Part shown: positions 1 to 10,122 of the stretch, piece by piece | Layout of the letters: every line of letters begins with the position of its first letter | Position numbering within the stretch: the stretch's first letter is position 1 | Source of the DNA: DATBAK01 sp036787815 | GTDB lineage: Bacteria > Actinomycetota > Acidimicrobiia > IMCC26256 > PALSA-610 | Direction of reading: 5' to 3' | NCBI GenBank assembly: GCA_036787815.1 | Contig: DAIQOP010000100.1 | Span: 1 to 13,031 of the forward strand | Length of the DNA: 13,031 nt | The notes under the pieces: generated by a model | What the model was told of the DNA's origin: nothing | The model's database searches: none | The model's input: the letters and a program-made list of their open reading frames with translations, nothing else | Program-made: the position numbers and the translations under genes

Positions 1-78
1 GTGCTTGTGCAGCGGCAGGTCGGCGATGAGGTACTTGCTGAAGATGTCGCGCGCGCCCTCGGCGTCCGTTCCGACGTC
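1..78 (-). CDS. Fragment of proteasomal AAA ATPase (ARC/Mpa), cut by window edge
   Basis: Read on the minus strand from 78 to 1, one frame stays open to the edge and has G or C at the third position in 25 of 26 codons, as expected of coding DNA here. It contains EGARDIFSKYLIADLPLH. From memory this closely matches the segment at the start of the AAA lid of actinobacterial ARC/Mpa (of the form DAEAAxDIFxKYLxxxLPLH), roughly residue 430 of about 600. ARC/Mpa forms the hexameric ring that unfolds pupylated proteins for the 20S proteasome. The N-terminal two-thirds is absent, because the DNA immediately upstream on this strand is the pknB 3' end. No start codon fits this frame. It is therefore either a rearranged gene remnant or an assembly join. 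A short unrelated gene with a chance resemblance remains possible. Confidence 0.5.
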
Positions 79-85
79 ACGTCGG
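71..85. repeat. 15-bp palindrome at the pknB end
   Basis: CCGACGTCACGTCGG is a perfect inverted repeat with 7-bp arms around one central base. It contains the pknB stop codon and the point where coding switches from the pknB frame to the ARC-like frame. As RNA it could form only a weak 5-bp stem and has no T-tract, so a terminator role is doubtful. Its interest is as a possible breakpoint or assembly-join site. Confidence 0.55.
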
Positions 86-1999
86 TGGCGGCCCCGAGGT
101 CGGGGGTGTCGTCGTGGTCGACGCCGCCTGCCCGACCGTGAGCACGACCGTCGTGCCCTTCTGGCGTTGCGAGCCGCCGATCGGATCCTGGCTGATCACC
201 TTACCGACGTTCGCCGGGTCGCTCACCGGCGTGTACGAGACGAAGGTGTGGAATCCCTGGCTGTTGAGATCGGCCTGCGCCATGGCCAGGGGCTCGCCGG
301 TGACGTCCTTGACCGTTGTCAGCTGCGGCCCCGTCGAGATCACGATGATGACGGTGCTTCCCTTCGGCGCGGGGGTGTTGGGCCCGGGGGTCGTCGAGAT
401 CACGTTGCCGACGGGAACCGTGTCGGATGCTCCGTTCTGCGGCTTCACCACGAACGACTTCTGCCCGAGCTGGTTCGACGCGGTCGTGGCGTCGAGACCG
501 AGCACGTTGGGCACGATCACCGGGTTCGGTCCGGCCGAGACGATGAGGGTGACGGCGAAGTTGCGGCCGACCGCGGTACCGGCCGCCGGATCGGTACGGA
601 TCACCATGTTGAGCGGAACCGTGTCGTTCGGCGTGCGCTTGACCGGACCGACCTTGAGACCCTGATCCTGGAGCAGGCGCGTCGCGTCGGCGACGGTCGT
701 CCCCGCGAGGTCGGGGATGTTGACCTGGCCCGTACCCCGGCTCACCGTGAGGGTGATGGTCGAGCCCTTCTTCGCGCGACCGCCGGCCTTCGGGTCCTGG
801 CTGATCACCTGGTTGACCGGCACGGTCGCGTTGGCGACGGACACGGGCTTCACCGCGAACCCGTCGTCGGTGAGGGTCTGGCGCGCCTGCGTGTAGTCGG
901 CGCCGACGACGTCGGGCACCGGGACGGTTCCCGAGTTCTTCCCGTTGACCTGCGCGAGGAAGAGGATGCCGCCGACCACGAGCACGAGCAGGAGAAAGAC
1001 CGTGATCGTGGAGAGGAGGCGGCTCGCGCGGCTGCGCCCCGGGGGGCGCGGGTTGGCGCCGGCCGCGACGCGCGGTGTGGCCTGCGTCGCGTCGGCCGCG
1101 ACCGGGATCGCGCCGGTTCCGCCGGCCGCCGGCGTGGTCGCGATCATCGCGGTGACGGGCGTGTTCGCGAGGGGACGGCCGCGACGGAAGCGCAACAGGT
1201 CGGCCCGCAACTCCTCGGCCGATTGGTAGCGGTGGTCGGGATCCTTCGCGAGCGCGGCCATCACGATCTGCTCGAACGAGGCGGGGACCGCCGCGTTGCG
1301 CGCGCCCGGCGGCACCGGTTCTTCGCGCACGTGCTTGAACGCGACCGCGACCGGCGAGTCGCCGGTGAACGGCGCGAGGCCGGTGACCATCTCGTAGAGC
1401 ACGACGCCGAGCGAATAGACGTCGCTGCGCCCGTCGACCGCGAGACCCTGCGCCTGCTCGGGTGAGAAGTAGGTGGCGGTGCCCATGACCGAGCCGGTCT
1501 GGGTGAGGTTCTCGCTCGTGCCCGCGCGCGCGATGCCGAAGTCGGTGACCTTCACCGTGCCCGTCGGCGTGATGAGCACGTTGCCGGGCTTGACGTCGCG
1601 GTGCACAACGCCGTGCGCGTGCGCGAACGAGAGCGCAGCCGCGATCTCCGCGCCGATGTCGGCGGCGCGTTCGGCGTCGAGCGGGCCCTCGGCACGCATG
1701 AGGTCGCGCAGCGCTCGACCCTCGACGTACTCCATGACGATGAAGTACGTGCCGCTGTCCTGCCCCCAGTCGTAGATGGCGACGATGTTGGGGTGGTTGA
1801 GGTTGGCCGCGGCCTGGGCCTCGCGCCGGAACCGCTCGACGAACGAGGGGTCGCGCGCGTACTCGGGGTGCAGGGCCTTCAGCGCGACCGGCCGGTCGAG
1901 CAACTGGTCGCGGGCCAGGAACACCTCGGCCATGCCGCCCTGCGCGATGGCGCGCTGCACCTCGTAGCGATTCGTGAAGACTCGTCCGACCAGGCTCAT
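77..1999 (-). CDS. pknB: Ser/Thr protein kinase PknB with four PASTA domains
   Basis: This 640-aa membrane kinase regulates cell-wall growth and division by phosphorylating cytoplasmic and membrane targets. The kinase domain (about 12-275) has the loop AQGGMAEV (19-26; Ala replaces the first Gly), Lys41, Glu60, HRDVKPGN (133-140), DFG (153-155) and an activation loop with Thr166 and Thr168 in the place of the PknB autophosphorylation sites. A Pro/Ala-rich juxtamembrane linker leads to a membrane helix at about 331-350. Outside lie four PASTA repeats (about 358-422, 423-490, 491-557, 558-624), which in this family bind muropeptides or lipid II, then a Thr/Pro tail. I chose the ATG at 1999 because homologs begin shortly before the RYEV segment. 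An in-frame TTG at 2059 would add 20 Arg/Ala-rich residues. It is the last gene of the operon, 69 nt after pbpA. The end lies on a suspicious junction, so the last few residues are less certain. Confidence 0.95.
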   Translation of the reverse strand: MSLVGRVFTNRYEVQRAIAQGGMAEVFLARDQLLDRPVALKALHPEYARDPSFVERFRREAQAAANLNHPNIVAIYDWGQDSGTYFIVMEYVEGRALRDLMRAEGPLDAERAADIGAEIAAALSFAHAHGVVHRDVKPGNVLITPTGTVKVTDFGIARAGTSENLTQTGSVMGTATYFSPEQAQGLAVDGRSDVYSLGVVLYEMVTGLAPFTGDSPVAVAFKHVREEPVPPGARNAAVPASFEQIVMAALAKDPDHRYQSAEELRADLLRFRRGRPLANTPVTAMIATTPAAGGTGAIPVAADATQATPRVAAGANPRPPGRSRASRLLSTITVFLLLVLVVGGILFLAQVNGKNSGTVPVPDVVGADYTQARQTLTDDGFAVKPVSVANATVPVNQVISQDPKAGGRAKKGSTITLTVSRGTGQVNIPDLAGTTVADATRLLQDQGLKVGPVKRTPNDTVPLNMVIRTDPAAGTAVGRNFAVTLIVSAGPNPVIVPNVLGLDATTASNQLGQKSFVVKPQNGASDTVPVGNVISTTPGPNTPAPKGSTVIIVISTGPQLTTVKDVTGEPLAMAQADLNSQGFHTFVSYTPVSDPANVGKVISQDPIGGSQRQKGTTVVLTVGQAASTTTTPPTSGPPPT

Positions 2000-2068
2000 C
2001 CGGGCCCGAACCCTAGTTGCGGGCCCTGTGCGCGCCGCGGTCGGTCGGGGGGCGAGCAACGTTGGCGG

Positions 2069-3541
2069 TCAACCACTTGCGGGGCCTTTCAGGAGGGCGG
2101 TGAGCACCTGTGCGGCGACGGGCGCGGCAACCCGTCCACCGGTCGCCTCACTTCCGGCGTCGCCGCCCCGCTCCACGAGCACCGCGATCGCGTACTTCGG
2201 CGCCTCCGCCGGCGCGAACGCGATGAACCAGGCGTGCGGCGCTCCGCCGGGTGCCTCCGCGGTGCCGGTCTTGCCGGCCACGGTGATGCCGGGGATGCGC
2301 GCCGCGGTGCCGGTGCCGTTCGGCGACGCGACGACGCTTCTCATGAACTCGTTGAGGATCGCCGCCGTCCCCGGGGTCATCGTCCGGCGCCACACCGAGG
2401 CGTGGTACCGGCGCACGACCGTGCCGTCGGACGCGCGGATCTCGCTCATGACGTGCGGCACCATGATCACGCCGTTGTCGGCCACCGATTCGGCGACCAA
2501 CGCCATCTGCAGCGGTGTGACCGCGACGTCGCCCTGGCCGATCGCGCCGAGGGCGAAGAACGGCTGGTTCGTCGAGAACGTGCCGAACTTGGGCCCGACG
2601 CTGCCCGCCGCCCCCGGCGACAGGTCGATCGGCGGCGCCGGGGCGTTGATCCCGAACGCCGTGATGCCGGTCGCGAGCCGGTCACCGAGCGTGAGGCCGA
2701 TGCGGGCGAACGTGGTGTTGCACGAGACGGTGAAGCTCTCCGCCAGGGTTCCGCCGCACCGCTCGTGACCGAAGTTCGACAACGTCTTGTTCGACTGTGG
2801 GAGCGGGATATTGGTGACTCGCGGGAACGGCGAGGTCGGGTTGACGACGCCGGTGTCGAGCCCGACCGCGGTGGTGAGCACCTTGAACGTGGAACCCGCC
2901 GGGTAGCGCTCGCGGTACGCACGCGGCAGATCGGGGTGGAGCGGCAGCGCTTCGAGGGCGGTGAAGTACTTCTGCACCGCGGTCGTGTCGTGACTCGCGA
3001 GCGGGGTGGGGTCGAACGACGGTTCCGAGTAGCTCGCCACGATGCCGCCCGTCTTCACGTCGAGCACGACGACCGATCCGCGGCGGCCGTGGAGCGCGGC
3101 CTTGGCCGCTTCCTGCGCCGTGCGCGTGAGGGTGAGCACGACGGTGCCGGTGGGATTGTGGGAGTTGAGGAGGTCGGCGAGGCTGTGGCCCTGGAGGCGG
3201 ATGTCGCGGCCGAGCAGCTCGGAGTCGTACTCCCGCTCGACCCCGGTGTTGCCGAGCGTGATCGACTGGTATCCGGTGATGTGGCCGAACAGCGCGCCGA
3301 GCGGGTAGGTGCGCTGGAACTTCAGCTGGTCCTTCGCGGGGATCGACCGGGCGAGCACCGCGCCGTCGGAGGTGATGATGTCGCCGCGCTCGCGGACGAA
3401 GTCGCGGGTGACGACCCGGATGTTGTGCGGGTCGCGGTTGAGGGGGTTCGCGCGTACGAGCTGGAGGTAGGTGAGCTGCGCCACGATCGCGACGAACAGG
3501 AGCACGACGACGACGCCGACGCGACGGATGGCGTGGTTCAT
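2069..3541 (-). CDS. pbpA: Class B penicillin-binding protein PbpA (peptidoglycan transpeptidase)
   Basis: This 490-aa monofunctional DD-transpeptidase crosslinks the glycan strands made by its SEDS partner RodA, on the outer face of the membrane. An N-terminal anchor helix (about 8-28) is followed by a short pedestal domain beginning near RERGDI (50-55) and the transpeptidase domain. The catalytic motifs are all present: SxxK (Ser217-Lys220, in PAGSTFK), SxN (Ser273-Asn275, SCN) and KTG (424-426, KTGTAE). Cys262 and Cys274 flank the SxN region and may pair. The ATG overlaps the rodA stop as ATGA, so translation is probably coupled. The length is typical of actinobacterial PbpA, which lacks the extra domains of division PBPs such as PBP3/FtsI. 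Confidence 0.95.
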   Translation of the reverse strand: MNHAIRRVGVVVVLLFVAIVAQLTYLQLVRANPLNRDPHNIRVVTRDFVRERGDIITSDGAVLARSIPAKDQLKFQRTYPLGALFGHITGYQSITLGNTGVEREYDSELLGRDIRLQGHSLADLLNSHNPTGTVVLTLTRTAQEAAKAALHGRRGSVVVLDVKTGGIVASYSEPSFDPTPLASHDTTAVQKYFTALEALPLHPDLPRAYRERYPAGSTFKVLTTAVGLDTGVVNPTSPFPRVTNIPLPQSNKTLSNFGHERCGGTLAESFTVSCNTTFARIGLTLGDRLATGITAFGINAPAPPIDLSPGAAGSVGPKFGTFSTNQPFFALGAIGQGDVAVTPLQMALVAESVADNGVIMVPHVMSEIRASDGTVVRRYHASVWRRTMTPGTAAILNEFMRSVVASPNGTGTAARIPGITVAGKTGTAEAPGGAPHAWFIAFAPAEAPKYAIAVLVERGGDAGSEATGGRVAAPVAAQVLTALLKGPASG

Positions 3542-4842
3542 CGGGCCGGCTCGTCGGTGACGCACTCGTCGGACATGCGCAGGAGCAGCGCGAGGATCAC
3601 GAAGTTGGCGACGAGCGACGAACCGCCGTACGACACGAACGGCAGCGTGATACCGGTGAGCGGGATCATCCGGGTGACGCCACCGATGATGATGAACGTC
3701 TGCAGGCCGAGGATCGTGGTGAGGCCGGCCGCGAAGAGCTTGGAGAACGGGCGCGGTGATTCGACGGCGATGCGGTAGCCGCTGCCGACGAGGAGCAGGA
3801 AGCAGGCGACGATCGCGAGCGTGCCGATCAGGCCGAGCTCTTCGCCGATGGCCGCGAAGATGAAGTCGGTCGACGCGTACGGGATCCGGTCGGGGATGCC
3901 GAGCCCGATGCCCTTGCCGTAGACACCGCCGGCTGCGAACGCGTACCACGACTGGATGATCTGGTACCCCTTCGGGCCGGTTCGGTACGGCCACGGATTG
4001 AGCCAGCCCTGCACGCGATCGCGCACGTGGCCGAAGAGGTGGTACGCGGTGACCGCGCCGGCGGAGAACAGCGCGAGCGAGCCGAGCAGGTACGCGCTGC
4101 GTTCGGTGGCCATGTAGAGCATCGACGCGAACACCGCGAAGAACAGCAGCGACGAACCGAGGTCGCGCTCGAACACGAGGACCAGGATCGAGACGCCCCA
4201 CGTGACGAGCAGCGGCCCGAGGTGGCGGGCGGCGGGGAGCCGCAGCCTGCCGATGCTGCGCGATCCCGCCGACAACAGCTCGCGTTTCTGCGTGAGGTAG
4301 CCCGCGAAGAACGCGACCCACAGCACCTTCGCCGGCTCGCCGGGCTGGAAGTGCAACGGACCGAGGTGCGCCCAGATGCGCGCGCCGTTCACCGTCAATC
4401 CGAGGTGGGGCACGAGCGGGACGAGCAGCAAGCCGAGCGCGGCGAGCGCGAACGTGTACGTGTAGCGCTCGAGCGTGCGGACGCGCCGGACGGCCAGCAG
4501 GGTCAGGACGAACGCGGCGACACCGACCGCGCTCCAGATCGACTGGATGCGGGCGAGGTTGCGGTCGAGCCGCGTGATGGTGACGAAGCCGATGCCGTTG
4601 AGCACCGCGGCGAGCGGGAGCAGCGTGCCGTCGGCGTGCGGCGCGAGCCGGCGGACCGCCAGGTGCGCGATCACGTAGAGCCCCACGATGCCGGCGAGCA
4701 GTGCACCCAGGTCGGGCGGGAGCGTCGGGCCGTTGGCGAGCGCGAGGAGGATGTAGCCGCCGATGGTCACCACCACCGCGAGGAACCCGAGGCCGAGCTC
4801 GGTGTTGCGGCGCTTCCGACCTGCGGTCACGACGCTGATCAC
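3538..4842 (-). CDS. rodA: SEDS peptidoglycan glycosyltransferase RodA/FtsW family
   Basis: This 434-aa polytopic membrane protein polymerises lipid II into glycan strands. Family signatures are visible: QPGEPAK (QPSE-like, in the segment after the long extracytoplasmic loop), ERDLGSS with Asp227 at the position of the catalytic SEDS aspartate, STDFIFA (324-330), and the C-terminal TGITLPFVSYGGSS. The start is GTG at 4842, overlapping the pstP stop as GTGA; a second GTG four codons later is possible. Its place beside pbpA is the classic SEDS/class B PBP pair, which favours RodA (elongation) over FtsW (usually in the dcw cluster beside murG). Confidence 0.95.
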   Translation of the reverse strand: MISVVTAGRKRRNTELGLGFLAVVVTIGGYILLALANGPTLPPDLGALLAGIVGLYVIAHLAVRRLAPHADGTLLPLAAVLNGIGFVTITRLDRNLARIQSIWSAVGVAAFVLTLLAVRRVRTLERYTYTFALAALGLLLVPLVPHLGLTVNGARIWAHLGPLHFQPGEPAKVLWVAFFAGYLTQKRELLSAGSRSIGRLRLPAARHLGPLLVTWGVSILVLVFERDLGSSLLFFAVFASMLYMATERSAYLLGSLALFSAGAVTAYHLFGHVRDRVQGWLNPWPYRTGPKGYQIIQSWYAFAAGGVYGKGIGLGIPDRIPYASTDFIFAAIGEELGLIGTLAIVACFLLLVGSGYRIAVESPRPFSKLFAAGLTTILGLQTFIIIGGVTRMIPLTGITLPFVSYGGSSLVANFVILALLLRMSDECVTDEPAR

Positions 4843-6062
4843 GGACCACCCGTCGTCGCGGTGGATTTCCGGGTGGTCGTCGTGCGCGGGCGCGTGGTCG
4901 TCGTCGTGGGCAGCGTGGTGGTGGGAGCGGTGGTCGTCGTCGTCGAGAGCGTGAGGTTGGCGACGATCTGGGTGGCGCGCGCCAGCGAACCCTTGCCCGA
5001 TCGTTTGATCTGGTCGATCGCGGCGGGGCTGAGCGCCGACTTGCGGAGCTCGGTGGTGGTCTCGACCGTGGGTTGCCAGCCGAGGATCCCGCCGGGAACG
5101 CCGCGGTACACGACCACCTGGTCGCCGTTGAAGGCGACGAAGTACGTGTGGTGCGCGTAGTAGTCGACGGCGCCGATGCCCATGCCGACGATCACCAGCA
5201 CCGGCAGCACGTAGAGGAGCGCACCACCCAACGTCCGGAGCCGCGAGCGACGCTCGCGGGCAGCGGGCACCGCGACCTCGGGAGCGGGCGTCGGCACCGG
5301 GGTGCGCGACGGGCTCGCCGCCGCGAGCGCTTCGGGATCGGGCGCAGCCGTCGGCGGGGCTTCGAGCACGTCGACGAGGACGACGGTGATGTTGTCTTCG
5401 CCGCCGGCCTCGTTCGCGGCGTCCACCAGGCGATCGGCCGCGAGCCGCGGGTCGGATTCGAGCGCGGCGATCCGCAACATGTCGGCGTCGCGGATCATGT
5501 TCGAGAGGCCGTCGCTGCAGATGAGGATGCGATCCCCGGTGCGCGCCTCGAGCGTGTACAGGTCGACCTCGACCTGCGGGTCGATACCGAGCGCGCGCGT
5601 GATGATCGAACGCTGCGGGTGGACCTCGGCCTCCTCGGGCGACAACCGGCCCTCGCGCACGAGCTCTTCGACGAGGCTGTGGTCGTCGGTGAGCTGCTCG
5701 ATGGCGCCGTCGCGGATGCGGTACGCGCGCGAGTCGCCGACGTGCCCGATGAGCAGCGTCGACTCGCCGATCACGATCACCGCGGTGAGGGTCGTGCCCA
5801 TGCCCGTGAGCCCACGGTCGGTCGCGGCCTTCTCGAAGACGGCCGAGTTCGCCCGCACGATCGCCGCGTCGATCGCCTGACCGCTCGCGACCGCGGCCCG
5901 CAACGCTTCGAGCGCGACCGCGCTCGCGACCTCGCCGGCCTGGTGGCCGCCCATGCCGTCGGCGACGGCGTAGAGCGCGAGCCGGTCGTCGACGAGGAAG
6001 CTGTCCTCGTTGCCGGTGCGGAGTTGCCCGACGTCGGAGCTGGCGCCGGCGTCGATCCTCAA
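4839..6062 (-). CDS. pstP: PP2C-family Ser/Thr phosphatase PstP
   Basis: This 407-aa phosphatase removes phosphates from PknB and its substrates. The catalytic domain (1-232) carries the PPM motifs and metal ligands: NED (18-20), ADGMGGH with Asp35, GDSRAY (109-114), DHSLV (127-131), SDGLS with Asp184, and GGEDN with Asp223. A Pro/Ala linker precedes one membrane helix (about 280-299). About 105 extracytoplasmic residues end in a strongly Thr-rich tail. The only usable start is TTG at 6062, which puts MRIDAGASSDVG at the N-terminus, where the family normally begins. There is no clear Shine-Dalgarno. A ten-codon ORF bridges the 25-nt gap after fhaB and ends in a TGA overlapping this TTG, so re-initiation may drive translation. 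The stop overlaps the rodA start. Confidence 0.94.
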   Translation of the reverse strand: MRIDAGASSDVGQLRTGNEDSFLVDDRLALYAVADGMGGHQAGEVASAVALEALRAAVASGQAIDAAIVRANSAVFEKAATDRGLTGMGTTLTAVIVIGESTLLIGHVGDSRAYRIRDGAIEQLTDDHSLVEELVREGRLSPEEAEVHPQRSIITRALGIDPQVEVDLYTLEARTGDRILICSDGLSNMIRDADMLRIAALESDPRLAADRLVDAANEAGGEDNITVVLVDVLEAPPTAAPDPEALAAASPSRTPVPTPAPEVAVPAARERRSRLRTLGGALLYVLPVLVIVGMGIGAVDYYAHHTYFVAFNGDQVVVYRGVPGGILGWQPTVETTTELRKSALSPAAIDQIKRSGKGSLARATQIVANLTLSTTTTTAPTTTLPTTTTTRPRTTTTRKSTATTGGP

Positions 6063-6091
6063 CGTTGCACCGTCGTGGTCGGCCCGCTCAT
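6059..6091 (-). other. Ten-codon ORF linking fhaB stop to pstP start
   Basis: ATG at 6091-6089 overlaps the fhaB stop (ATGA). Its ten codons (MSGPTTTVQR) end in a TGA overlapping the pstP TTG (TTGA). The double overlap could carry ribosomes from fhaB into pstP, which lacks its own clear ribosome-binding site. It may equally be chance in GC-rich DNA. I do not claim a functional peptide. Confidence 0.2.
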
Positions 6092-6552
6092 CGGGTTGCC
6101 TCGAGCACGGTCCGGCCCGCCTGGATGCGGTCGCCCTTGCGGAGCTTGCGCGTCGAGGTGAGGGGTTCGCCGTTCACGAGGGTGCCGTTCGTGGAACCGA
6201 GATCTTCGACGAACGTCTCGCCGTCGCGGTCGTAGACGCGCGCGTGCACGTTCGACACGAACGTGTCGTCGGGCAGCGAGACACCGCACCCGGCGGCGCG
6301 GCCGATCGTCAGCTCGCCGTTCACCTCGAACGTGCGCCCGCTCGAGACCGGTGGCTCCACGACCACGAGGCGCCACCCACGGCGGGCCGCGGCCTTCGGC
6401 TTCGCCGCGACGGGCATCGGTTCGGGGGCGGGCTCCGCCGCGATCGGGGAGCCGCGCAGCTCCGACGCGACGGTCCAGACGACCCGGGCGAGGAACAGGT
6501 AGAGCAGGGCCAGCAGGCAGAACTTCAGGATCGTGAGGACGCCGTCGGACAC
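6088..6552 (-). CDS. fhaB: Membrane-anchored FHA-domain protein FhaB (FipA-like)
   Basis: A 154-aa protein with an N-terminal membrane helix (about 5-25), a Pro/Ala linker (about 35-58) and one FHA domain (about 60-154). The phosphothreonine-binding residues are in place: GR (Gly84-Arg85), Ser100, His103 and the STNG turn (120-123). In mycobacteria the equivalent protein links PknB-type phosphorylation to division and wall assembly. Its position between fhaA and pstP supports the same role here. The start is GTG at 6552. GAGAG at the end of fhaA sits eight bases upstream as a reasonable ribosome-binding site, and the gap to fhaA is only 4 nt. The mycobacterial phosphorylated Thr in the linker has no obvious counterpart. 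Confidence 0.92.
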   Translation of the reverse strand: MSDGVLTILKFCLLALLYLFLARVVWTVASELRGSPIAAEPAPEPMPVAAKPKAAARRGWRLVVVEPPVSSGRTFEVNGELTIGRAAGCGVSLPDDTFVSNVHARVYDRDGETFVEDLGSTNGTLVNGEPLTSTRKLRKGDRIQAGRTVLEATR

Positions 6553-6556
6553 GCCG

Positions 6557-7210
6557 TCAGCTCTCGTCGTAGCGGATCGCGGTGTTGCCGACGACGATCT
6601 CGTCGCCGTCGCGCAGGAGATGCTCGGTGACGATCGTGCCGTTGACGGTCGTGCCGTTCGTGGAGCCGAGATCGACCACCCGGAAGCCGTCGGGACCCCG
6701 CCGCACGTAGGCGTGGGTGCGCGAGACCTGCGGATCCGACAGCGGTACCGCGCAGTCGGGGAGCCGCCCGATCGTCGCCTTCTCCTCGCCCAGGGCCACC
6801 CGCCGGCCGTCGGGGAGCACGAGCGACGCGCTCCACCCTCCCTCGCCCTGCTCGATGATCGCCTGCACCTTCAGGTCGCCCTGGCGGCGGTGCTCGTCCT
6901 CGACCAGCTCCACCTCGACGGGGCCGACGAAGTGGTAGTTCTCGTCGCGGGCGTGCTCGCGGGCGGCATCGGCCAGCTCACGCGCGAGCGCATCCCGGAA
7001 CGTGGCGAAGCGTTCGAAGTCGTCGGGGGAGAGCGCCACGGTGAAGTGGTTGGGCGCGACGACGCCGTGGACGCCGGCGGTCCGTCCGGCATCGAGCTCT
7101 CGCACGAGCCGGCGTCCGATCTCGAGCGGCTGGAGCCCACTGCGGAACGCCTTGGTGAACGCGCCCTCGACGAGTCGCTCGAGGCGTCGCTCGAAGGCCT
7201 GGAGACCCAT
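6557..7210 (-). CDS. fhaA: FHA-domain scaffold protein FhaA (DUF3662 + FHA), compact form
   Basis: A 217-aa cytoplasmic protein. Residues 1 to about 115 match the FhaA N-terminal domain (DUF3662 type), opening with MGLQAFERRLERLVEGAF. The C-terminal FHA domain (about 125-217) has GR (Gly148-Arg149), SRTH (Ser163, His166) and STNG (183-186), the set needed to bind phosphothreonine. In Mycobacterium FhaA binds the phosphorylated pseudokinase of the flippase MviN/MurJ and restrains wall synthesis. That protein is about 527 aa with a long low-complexity linker; here the two domains are nearly adjacent. I chose the ATG at 7210 over a longer 248-aa reading, because conservation starts there and a -10 box lies just upstream. 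It is the first gene of the operon. Confidence 0.92.
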   Translation of the reverse strand: MGLQAFERRLERLVEGAFTKAFRSGLQPLEIGRRLVRELDAGRTAGVHGVVAPNHFTVALSPDDFERFATFRDALARELADAAREHARDENYHFVGPVEVELVEDEHRRQGDLKVQAIIEQGEGGWSASLVLPDGRRVALGEEKATIGRLPDCAVPLSDPQVSRTHAYVRRGPDGFRVVDLGSTNGTTVNGTIVTEHLLRDGDEIVVGNTAIRYDES

Positions 7211-7217
7211 CGCAGCG

Positions 7218-7223
7218 AGTGTA
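7218..7223 (-). promoter_or_regulatory. Candidate -10 box for a leaderless fhaA operon transcript
   Basis: On the minus strand TACACT (TAnnnT type) ends seven bases before the A of the fhaA ATG, so transcription would begin at or next to the start codon. No Shine-Dalgarno precedes the ATG, which agrees with leaderless translation, common in actinobacteria. I see no good -35 at the right distance. Confidence 0.45.
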
Positions 7224-7286
7224 GGTGGCGCCCTTTCCAAGTCCGGAGCAAACAGCGCCGACGGAGGAGCCGCGCGGGCCGGCTGG

Positions 7287-7292
7287 TAACCT
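7287..7292 (+). promoter_or_regulatory. Candidate -10 box for the tRNA-Leu gene
   Basis: TAACCT lies 11 bases before the mature tRNA 5' end, which would give a 5' leader of only a few bases. No convincing -35 hexamer is visible. The 93-bp gap from 7211 to 7303 must hold both this promoter and the divergent fhaA promoter. Confidence 0.3.
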
Positions 7293-7303
7293 GCCCGGCT
7301 CAC

Positions 7304-7387
<84 letters not shown>

Positions 7388-7389
7388 CT

Positions 7390-7411
7390 GGGAAGAGCGA
7401 CGTCGCTCCCC
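7390..7411. terminator. Palindromic hairpin between convergent tRNA and P-type ATPase genes
   Basis: GAGCGACGTCGCTC (7395-7408) is a perfect 14-bp palindrome, flanked by GGG on the left and CCC on the right, with two unpaired A residues. It could form a GC-rich hairpin on either strand. It fills the 28-bp gap between two convergent genes, as a shared bidirectional terminator would. There is no T-tract, which is common for actinobacterial terminators but leaves the call uncertain. Confidence 0.4.
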
Positions 7412-7415
7412 GGCA

Positions 7416-10082
<2,667 letters not shown>

Positions 10083-10122
10083 GACGATGCAACCCTTCGT
10101 TCGGGCGGAGTCCGCCTTCAGT

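Noticed and set aside
2000..2059. A TTG start extending PknB by 20 residues
   Set aside because: The extension is Arg/Ala/Pro-rich with no conserved features, while the ATG at 1999 gives the usual short lead into the kinase domain.
1601..3778. A 725-codon open frame on the plus strand opposite pknB/pbpA/rodA
   Set aside because: It is an antisense shadow of high-GC coding DNA. It is dominated by Arg, Glu, Asp, Gly and Val, has no recognisable domain, and lies opposite three genes with intact catalytic motifs.
4850..4960. Repeated gtcgtcgtc-like sequence that might be a tandem repeat
   Set aside because: It is imperfect and is explained by the Thr-rich C-terminal tail codons of pstP on the other strand.
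7211..7303. A 31-residue N-terminal extension of FhaA
   Set aside because: It would run through the promoter region to the tRNA gene, and family conservation begins at the ATG at 7210.
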